From an uncultured Muribaculaceae bacterium (GTDB lineage Bacteria; Bacteroidota; Bacteroidia; Bacteroidales; Muribaculaceae): 11,295 nt of DNA. Position 1 is the stretch's first letter, and each line of letters starts with the position of its first letter. The position numbers were made by a program, and so were the translations under genes. The notes beneath the pieces were generated by a model, which saw only the letters and a list, made by a program, of their open reading frames with translations, searched no databases and was not told where the DNA came from. Positions 6,429 to 11,295 of this stretch are shown here, piece by piece. The DNA is taken from NCBI GenBank assembly GCA_910587235.1, contig CAJUKD010000047.1, forward strand, positions 1-11,295. Reading direction: 5' to 3'.

Positions 6429-8984
6429 TTAACGCACGATAACAGCTGTGGCGCTTGACTCGTCGGCAGATGTGAAGCTGACTATATAATAGCCGCTACC
6501 CAAGGGGAGCTGGATGGCCGCTCTGTCCAGTGGGCTGTTGTAGACACATATGCCCGCGGCGTTGAATACCCGCAGGATTCCTGCCGTTTTATCTTCGATG
6601 CGCTCGACCTGTATCATTCCTGCTTCGGGAGTGCTTACACGGACTGCGGCGCCATGGCTGTTGTTTGCAGAAATGATGCCGGAACTGAGCGATTCGTCGG
6701 CTACTTCTATGAACATCCACTGCCGGTGTACTGCCGTTGGTGTTGTGCCGTAATCCCATAGTCCCACGCCGTTGCCGTCGACCGCTTTTTCGCCTTCAAG
6801 GTCAAGGGCCTTGCTTTCGTCGGCATTTGTGATTTTATAATATACTCCGTCGACAGGATGTATATGGAATGTCTGTCCGTCGGCCGCTTCCCGACTTGCT
6901 GACAAGGCATATTCGCCGGCTTTCTCTGTGAGAGTATAGCCTGAAGCGTTGGTCAGCGAGTAAGCATTGTCTGCTTTTTCGCTTAATGTCCATGCCTGGG
7001 CGTTGAAGAAACTGAGAGCCTTTATGCTTACTTTTCCGCCGGTGGCATCAAGCGCGAGGTCTGCGCCCAGTCGTGGACAGATCAGGTATTTGTGCCCTGC
7101 TTGTGGCGTCGACGGGATGCTTGCGTCGGCAATGCTTACGGGTAGTACGAGCGTGACTATGCTTTTCGCCGGAAGACGGAATTTCAGTTGCCGGCCGTTG
7201 TCGTCGATGCTATAGTCTGTGAATTCGGCCATGTCGTCAGACTGTGTGGTGATGCATGCTTCGACGGCATCGCCGGCCGATGCGAACATTGAAAGATCGA
7301 CAGTGTGTTCGGACTCTGAAGAGCCGCTGTTGAGAGCCACAAGTACCAGACGGTCGCCTTCGGGACTGCGGGCGGCAAGAGTCTGGGCGTTCAGCGAGCT
7401 GAGAATAGTGTATCCTTTCTTTATGAAACGGCTGAAATGACTGCGTACATAATAGTTCTTCACGCGCTGATATGTGCCTTTTTCAAAACTGCCGGCCTTG
7501 ACAAGGCACCATTGGTCGTTGCCTTCTTCGATGTATTGCCAGTCAATCCAGGCCGAAGGCATGATGTAGCGTATGTCGTCGATAAGTTTGCGGGCGAGGT
7601 TCAGGTTGCCTTCCAGTCCGTTGCCGCCGGCACCCACCTCGCTCATCCAAAGTGGCATTCCGGCTGAATGGCAAAGGGCGCTGATTTGGGCGCGTGCTTT
7701 GTTGTCGGCAGTGTAGGTGTGGGTATTCCATTGTCCGACAAGCTCAAGCACGCCGGCGTCGCGATAGGCTTCAAAGTCTTTTACCGATTGAGCCACGGAT
7801 GTTTCGTCGGAAGCGGAAATCATTGTGTTCAGCCCCGACTCGCGCAGAACCGGTGCGAGAACTTTGAGGAAATCGATCTGCGATTTGACGTCGAAATGGC
7901 AGCCTTCCTGACCGCCGTTGGCTCCCCAGTAGCTTGTCATGGGTTCGTTGAAAGGATCGAGGGTGCGGAACTCGATGCCGTACTCGTCCTTGTAGTGCTT
8001 GCACACATCTACCAGATACTGGGCGAATTCTTCGTAGAATTCCGGACGCAGGTTGTCTTTCGACGAATTGCTGTTGCCGGCCACGCAGCCGCTGTAAGTC
8101 ATGTAATAAGGACATGAATTACTGAATGCCTCGAATATTGCGTCGGGACGTTTTTCCTTTATTTTTAGCATTATTTTGCGTTGGGCGGCATCGCGGGTCC
8201 AGATGTAAGGCCCGTCGGAGGAGTCCTTGAAACCTTCCATTTCGGCGCGCAAACCCTTGCCGGAACCCATGTGATGGGCTGTGCAGTTATTGTTCTCGGG
8301 ATCGTCGCCACCGCCTATGTTGTAGCGGAATATGTTGAAATTAAGTCCCTCCGGACTTACGAGCCAATCGATGATTTCATCGATTTTGTCGTCGCTCCAT
8401 TTTCCGCACATATTGGCCCACCAGCATAGCGACACGCCCCAGCCTTCAATGAGCTGGCGTTCGGCGGCCGGATTGATGATGTAGGCATGCTCGTCGGCAG
8501 GTGGTTCCTGTTCTGCATTCGTGGACAGGAACCAGTAGTGCCGGGAATCTGTGCCGCTTTTGTCGGAAAAAATGCTTGCTCCTGCGGTCGAGGCGTCCGT
8601 GCCGAGGAATTTGCCGTTTGCGCGGCATTCGAGTTTTATGTAGTGTTTTCCGGCGCTGCGTATCGCCCATTGCGAGCGGGTCGAGCTGCAGTCGTCGGTG
8701 AATTGTGTGTTGTAGCTTCCGCTTAGCGACATGTATCCGCCGCCGTCGGGAGCCGAGATGGTGTAGTAGCCCTCTCCGGTAGGAGTAAATAAAAGCATCT
8801 GTGCTTCGGGCGCGTCGGAGGCTTCGAGCACGGCTTTGCCGTCGGAGTTTCGGGAGGCGTGCATGCCGCTCGAATGTATAAGGTAATAGCTTGTAGGTGC
8901 GTCGATGACTGCTTGTGCGTATGTCAATGCAGGTGTGGCCGCCGACAGCAGCAAAATGGCGCTTTTCAGAAAATTGCTTCTCAT
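6429..8984 (-). CDS. Secreted GH30-family glycanase with beta-trefoil modules
   Basis: An 851-residue extracellular glycoside hydrolase. Signal peptide 1-25 (TYAQA). An N-terminal ricin-like beta-trefoil region (about 28-155) precedes a GH30 (beta/alpha)8 barrel (about 170-515), marked by GWGVSLCWWA (181-190), FRYNIGGG (219-226), EAFSNS (285-290), LDPFNEP (342-348) with probable acid/base E347, and WMSEVGAG (446-453) with probable nucleophile E449. The GH30 side beta-domain follows (to about 615), then a second ricin-like region (about 622-762, ending RQWMFIEV) and a C-terminal sorting-like domain (about 785-851). The barrel motifs recall GH30 endo-beta-1,6-galactanase/glucanase-type members, but the exact substrate is inferred weakly. 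No SusC/SusD genes flank it, so it is not in a visible polysaccharide-utilisation locus. It is transcribed from the promoter at 9056-9087, and its stop faces the PAP2 stop three bases away. Confidence 0.86.
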   Translation of the reverse strand: MRSNFLKSAILLLSAATPALTYAQAVIDAPTSYYLIHSSGMHASRNSDGKAVLEASDAPEAQMLLFTPTGEGYYTISAPDGGGYMSLSGSYNTQFTDDCSSTRSQWAIRSAGKHYIKLECRANGKFLGTDASTAGASIFSDKSGTDSRHYWFLSTNAEQEPPADEHAYIINPAAERQLIEGWGVSLCWWANMCGKWSDDKIDEIIDWLVSPEGLNFNIFRYNIGGGDDPENNNCTAHHMGSGKGLRAEMEGFKDSSDGPYIWTRDAAQRKIMLKIKEKRPDAIFEAFSNSCPYYMTYSGCVAGNSNSSKDNLRPEFYEEFAQYLVDVCKHYKDEYGIEFRTLDPFNEPMTSYWGANGGQEGCHFDVKSQIDFLKVLAPVLRESGLNTMISASDETSVAQSVKDFEAYRDAGVLELVGQWNTHTYTADNKARAQISALCHSAGMPLWMSEVGAGGNGLEGNLNLARKLIDDIRYIMPSAWIDWQYIEEGNDQWCLVKAGSFEKGTYQRVKNYYVRSHFSRFIKKGYTILSSLNAQTLAARSPEGDRLVLVALNSGSSESEHTVDLSMFASAGDAVEACITTQSDDMAEFTDYSIDDNGRQLKFRLPAKSIVTLVLPVSIADASIPSTPQAGHKYLICPRLGADLALDATGGKVSIKALSFFNAQAWTLSEKADNAYSLTNASGYTLTEKAGEYALSASREAADGQTFHIHPVDGVYYKITNADESKALDLEGEKAVDGNGVGLWDYGTTPTAVHRQWMFIEVADESLSSGIISANNSHGAAVRVSTPEAGMIQVERIEDKTAGILRVFNAAGICVYNSPLDRAAIQLPLGSGYYIVSFTSADESSATAVIVR

Positions 8985-9055
8985 TACAGGATTTTTTAAT
9001 GGTATTAAAGGTTCTTGACCGGCTCTTGCGGCCTGTCTGAGCGTAATTCAGGCTC

Positions 9056-9087
9056 CAAAGATAATTAATCCTGTGAAAATTGGCAAA
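9056..9087 (-). promoter_or_regulatory. Promoter of the GH30 gene
   Basis: On the minus strand TTTG (9087-9084), a 20-base spacer and TATCTTTG (9063-9056) match the Bacteroidetes consensus exactly. The leader would be about 65-70 bases, ending in an AAAAAATCC stretch before the ATG, typical of A-rich Bacteroidetes initiation regions. The promoter starts only 25 bases beyond the nhaC stop, and I see no terminator between, so read-through from nhaC is also possible. Confidence 0.75.
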
Positions 9088-9112
9088 ATATTATCGCGTT
9101 CGGCTTGTTGCT

Positions 9113-10588
9113 TTATGATGCCATGCGCCTGCCGGCTGAATTATATATGCTTCCTGCGGCCTCTTTTATCTTGAAACCGCTCCAGGCCACAAGCAGCGAC
9201 ATGATAGGCGATACATAGTTGAATACGCAGTAAGGTATAAAGGTAAGAGCCGGTATTCCGAGCACCATCGACTGTGTGACGCCGCATGAATTCCATGGTA
9301 TTATGACCGATGTCACCGACACGGAATCCTCGAGTGTGCGGCTTAGCAGGCGGCTTTCCATTCCCAGACGACGGTAGAGATTTCGGTACATGTTCCCTCC
9401 GATGATTATTGACAGATACTGGTCGGAAGTGCAGGCGTTCAAAAAAAGACCGCTGCCGACAGTTGCCGCCACGGCCGGCAGCCGTTTGTTCAGTCGGCGT
9501 GTCAGGCTGCGGGTGATTGTGCCGAGGAAGCCCGTTCCTATCATGGCGGCGCCGAAAAGCATCGCGCATATTACTAAAAATATGGTGGGCAGCATTCCTG
9601 TTATGCCCCTTGTAGCTACAAGCTCGTCAAGGATGGCGTTGCCTGTATGTGGTGTGGCACCGCCCCATAATAATGAGGCTGTCGAGGCTGCTGTTGTGGG
9701 AATCGTACCCTGGGCTGTGACTTCCGCGGCGATCTCCGGCTGAAAGATGAATATACCGGCTGTGCCCATGACGGCACCGCAGAGTAGTGTCGCTAATGTA
9801 GGAACGCGGAATGCTATAAGCAATAATGTTATTGCGGGAATGGCGAGTGTCGCCGCACTTATGTTGAACCGGGCATGTAGTCCCTGTATGATTTCACTCG
9901 TCTGTGCCGATTGTTCGGCGCTCCAGCCTATGTTTGCAATACCGAACACGGCGAGCGCTATGCCGAAAGCCGGAAGAGAAGTTATAAGCAGGTATCTTAT
10001 GTGTCTGAACAGGTCGACGCCGCAGCACGACGAAGCCAGTACGGTGGTGTCGCTTAACGGCGACAGCTTGTCGCCGAAATAAGCGCCCGATATGATGGCT
10101 CCCGCAACCCATCCGGGCGAGAAGCCCAGAACAGATCCTATGCTCATGAAGGCGACTCCTATGGTGGCTATGGTCGACCATGAGCTTCCTGTGAGTATGG
10201 AAACCACGGCACATACAATGCAGGACACAGGGAGAAAGTGCGACGGATTGAGGATTTCAAGACCGTAACATATAATAGCCGGGACTACTCCGCAAAGCAT
10301 CCATGTTGTGGAAATCATAGCTATACATAGAAGCATCGGAATTGCAGGCAGTGTCTGGCCGCCGGAACGGAGCAGACCTGTGGTAAGGCTCCGGCGGCTG
10401 GCCGAGCCATGCCGTATGCCGAGCGCCAGTGCGCAGCCGGCAGCAATAAAAAGTACGTATGGGCCTGTGGTGGAAACCGAAGCCGGTCCCTTGATTATTA
10501 TAGTAGCTATAAGAGCCGAAATAAGGAGTGCCACCGGAAGAATAGCTGTCACGACGAGTATAGCTGTGCGGACTTGTCTTTTTGTCAT
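9113..10588 (-). CDS. nhaC: NhaC-type Na+/H+ antiporter
   Basis: A 491-residue, polytopic inner-membrane protein of the NhaC family, expected to exchange protons for sodium and so control internal pH and sodium. Around a dozen hydrophobic segments are visible. Family-typical conserved stretches are GSSWSTIATIGVA (134-146), GAYFGDKLSPLSDTT (168-182), NACTSDQYLS (384-393) and EDSVSVTSVIIPWNSCG (420-436). The start at 10588 (MTKRQVRTAILVV) is chosen because the first membrane helix begins right after it; in-frame ATGs at 10645 and 10750 would add polar residues, and the farther one lies upstream of the likely promoter. Alternative transported couples (for example lactate/malate as in MleN-like members) cannot be excluded by sequence. 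Confidence 0.88.
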   Translation of the reverse strand: MTKRQVRTAILVVTAILPVALLISALIATIIIKGPASVSTTGPYVLFIAAGCALALGIRHGSASRRSLTTGLLRSGGQTLPAIPMLLCIAMISTTWMLCGVVPAIICYGLEILNPSHFLPVSCIVCAVVSILTGSSWSTIATIGVAFMSIGSVLGFSPGWVAGAIISGAYFGDKLSPLSDTTVLASSCCGVDLFRHIRYLLITSLPAFGIALAVFGIANIGWSAEQSAQTSEIIQGLHARFNISAATLAIPAITLLLIAFRVPTLATLLCGAVMGTAGIFIFQPEIAAEVTAQGTIPTTAASTASLLWGGATPHTGNAILDELVATRGITGMLPTIFLVICAMLFGAAMIGTGFLGTITRSLTRRLNKRLPAVAATVGSGLFLNACTSDQYLSIIIGGNMYRNLYRRLGMESRLLSRTLEDSVSVTSVIIPWNSCGVTQSMVLGIPALTFIPYCVFNYVSPIMSLLVAWSGFKIKEAAGSIYNSAGRRMAS

Positions 10589-10676
10589 CGTTTGTCCTAT
10601 GCGTTTTAGAATGATTGTACCATTGCGGCCTTCTGTCGCCGCCATCCACGCCCTTTGCCTTGCGTGAAATTGAGCG

Positions 10677-10684
10677 CGAAGATA
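10677..10684 (-). promoter_or_regulatory. Possible -7 box of nhaC
   Basis: The minus strand reads TATCTTCG, one base from TAnnTTTG. No convincing TTTG is found about 20 bases upstream. If used, the leader before the ATG at 10588 is about 85 bases. Confidence 0.35.
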
Positions 10685-10854
10685 AGGCTTTGTTTTCGGA
10701 AAAATTCCGCTTGCCTGAAAAATTATCTGTATTATATGATAATCTAACACCCCTAAGCAAATCTTTGCATAATTCCATATAGCATTTGTTGATCTTTGTT
10801 TCGTTTGTCAGAGAAAAAATGTGGTTGTCGGTGAAAAATCACGTAAAACTTTGC

Positions 10855-10862
10855 TATCTTTG
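10855..10862 (+). promoter_or_regulatory. rRNA promoter P1 (-7 box)
   Basis: TATCTTTG followed by CA is an exact Bacteroidetes -7 box. The expected TTTG about 20 bases upstream is missing (the sequence is GTGAAAAATC, an A-rich stretch), so the -33 contribution appears weak. Together with P2 it forms a tandem promoter pair, common ahead of rRNA operons. Confidence 0.55.
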
Positions 10863-10933
10863 CAGCTACGTATGGGATGCCTTTCAAAAGTTCGCCTCTC
10901 GACTGTTAAATTTCTGTTAAAACATCGGAAAAA

Positions 10934-10965
10934 TTTGGTGGTAGGGGAATAAGGGTGTAACTTTG
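10934..10965 (+). promoter_or_regulatory. rRNA promoter P2
   Basis: TTTG (10934-10937), a 20-base spacer and TAACTTTG (10958-10965) followed by CA match the consensus exactly. Transcription would begin near 10970, giving a leader of about 275 bases before mature 16S rRNA. Confidence 0.8.
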
Positions 10966-11053
10966 CACTCGCTTTCGGGAAGAACGCTTCACCGGGGCAA
11001 ACCAAAGAGAACATTGAAACGATTACAATAGACTAAGAGTAGTACAAGAGCCG

Positions 11054-11071
11054 GTCCGTTTAACGACGGAC
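11054..11071 (+). other. rRNA leader hairpin 1
   Basis: GTCCGT (11054-11059) and ACGGAC (11066-11071) form a perfect 6-bp stem with a six-base loop in the predicted rRNA leader transcript, 15 bases ahead of the boxA-like site. It may assist antitermination or folding, by analogy to boxB-boxA order in other bacteria; this is an inference. Confidence 0.45.
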
Positions 11072-11085
11072 TGAAAACTCGAGTC

Positions 11086-11098
11086 AATTCTTTAAAAG
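11086..11098 (+). promoter_or_regulatory. boxA-like antitermination site
   Basis: AATTCTTTAAAAG resembles the rRNA boxA core (TGCTCTTTAACA in E. coli) that recruits NusB-S10 (NusE) and prevents premature Rho termination. It lies in the expected place, about 150 bases before 16S. The match is at the CTTTAA core only. Confidence 0.4.
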
Positions 11099-11106
11099 CT
11101 CAATAG

Positions 11107-11152
11107 CGCGGACGAAAGTCCGGGATCAGGGCGCAGGCAATCTCTGTCCGCG
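11107..11152 (+). other. rRNA leader alternative hairpins
   Basis: CGCGGAC (11107-11113) can pair over 7 bp with GTCCGCG (11146-11152), closing a large loop, or CGGAC (11109-11113) can instead pair with GTCCG (11118-11122) around a GAAA tetraloop. The two folds use the same left arm and exclude one another. This may reflect ordered folding or RNase III processing of the leader. Confidence 0.45.
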
Positions 11153-11174
11153 AAAAGAAAGCGGAATCTTGCGA

Positions 11175-11216
11175 AGGCAAAATTAAAAAAAAGAATCTTG
11201 CCTAAAAATTTTTTTT
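11175..11216 (+). other. Leader hairpin followed by a U-run before 16S
   Basis: AGGCAA (11175-11180) and TTGCCT (11198-11203) form a 6-bp stem, followed after five A by eight T (11209-11216). It resembles a weak intrinsic terminator with a spacer, 29 bases ahead of mature 16S. A full terminator here would be counterproductive unless antitermination operates, so a processing or spacing role is equally likely. Confidence 0.35.
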
Positions 11217-11244
11217 GAAGAAAAAAATAAGAACAAGATAAACA

Positions 11245-11295
11245 ACAACGAAGAGTTTGATCCTGGCTCAGGATGAACGCTAGCGACAGGCTTAA
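11245..11295 (+). rRNA. rrs: 16S ribosomal RNA, 5' end only
   Basis: The universal 5' segment AGAGTTTGATCCTGGCTCAG starts at 11252, followed by GATGAACGCTAGCGACAGGC, characteristic of Bacteroidales. By alignment with E. coli numbering (GAAGAG as 6-11), mature 16S should begin near 11245. The gene is cut by the window edge after about 51 bases. The GCGACAGG variant suits Muribaculaceae-like taxa, but this is too short for firm placement. Confidence 0.95.

Larger units (their letters stand above)
10685..11244 (+). other. rRNA promoter and leader region, no protein gene
   Basis: This stretch of about 560 bases has no credible coding sequence. It separates nhaC (reading left) from the rRNA operon (reading right). 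It holds two rRNA promoters, then a leader of about 270 bases with several hairpins, a boxA-like site and an A/T-rich tract just before mature 16S. Details are given in the separate entries. Confidence 0.8.

Noticed and set aside
10808..11014. A 68-codon minus-strand open frame in the rRNA promoter region
   Set aside because: It overlaps both rRNA promoters, has no recognisable domain and no promoter of its own.
11107..11125. Resemblance of GGACGAAAGTCCGGG to the 5' conserved part of RNase P RNA
   Set aside because: Only this short stretch matches. The rest of the RNase P RNA consensus is absent, and the site lies in an rRNA leader.
1..11295. CRISPR array, insertion sequence, prophage, toxin-antitoxin or defence genes
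   Set aside because: I saw no regularly spaced repeats, transposase, integrase, phage structural gene or known defence domain on either strand.

Overview
The window looks like a chromosomal, largely housekeeping segment from a gut-type Bacteroidales bacterium, most likely Muribaculaceae-like. The evidence is a 16S rRNA 5' end reading GATGAACGCTAGCGACAGGC at the right edge, several promoters of the Bacteroidetes form TTTG-N20-TAnnTTTG, A-rich start regions mostly without Shine-Dalgarno sequences, a DUF4295 gene, and extracellular proteins with Por/T9SS-like C-terminal domains. The family-level assignment is an inference from about 50 bases of 16S.

Layout. Positions 1-126 hold no gene I can identify and end at a very strong bidirectional hairpin terminator (128-170). 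A minus-strand ribosomal operon follows: bL28 (rpmB), bL33 (rpmG) and a small DUF4295 protein, read from a promoter at 971-1002. Next on the minus strand are a secreted 648-residue fibronectin-III/jelly-roll protein (1051-2997) and a YjbQ/UPF0047 protein (3193-3606). The YjbQ leader carries a terminator-like hairpin directly behind its promoter. Divergently, on the plus strand, lies a two-gene unit: a complete two-domain periplasmic 5'-nucleotidase (3826-5373) and a PAP2 phosphatase with an unusual C-terminal, beta-barrel-like half (5391-6425). It meets a minus-strand GH30-family glycanase with flanking beta-trefoil-like domains (6429-8984), with only three bases between the two stop codons. 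Behind that is an NhaC-type Na+/H+ antiporter (9113-10588, minus). The right end is about 560 bases of non-coding DNA with two rRNA promoters, a structured rRNA leader and the first ~51 bases of a 16S rRNA gene.

How the genes relate. The nucleotidase and PAP2 protein both look exported and phosphate-releasing, so they may act together on phosphorylated substrates outside the cytoplasm. The GH30 enzyme and the FN3/jelly-roll protein are both predicted to be secreted and share a similar sorting-type C-terminus, suggesting surface exposure and polysaccharide use or adhesion. I see no CRISPR array, insertion sequence, phage gene, toxin-antitoxin pair or recognisable defence system. The most interesting items are domain architectures (PAP2 plus barrel; an FN3 domain interrupted by a jelly roll) and RNA-level features (the yjbQ leader hairpin and competing hairpins in the rRNA leader).
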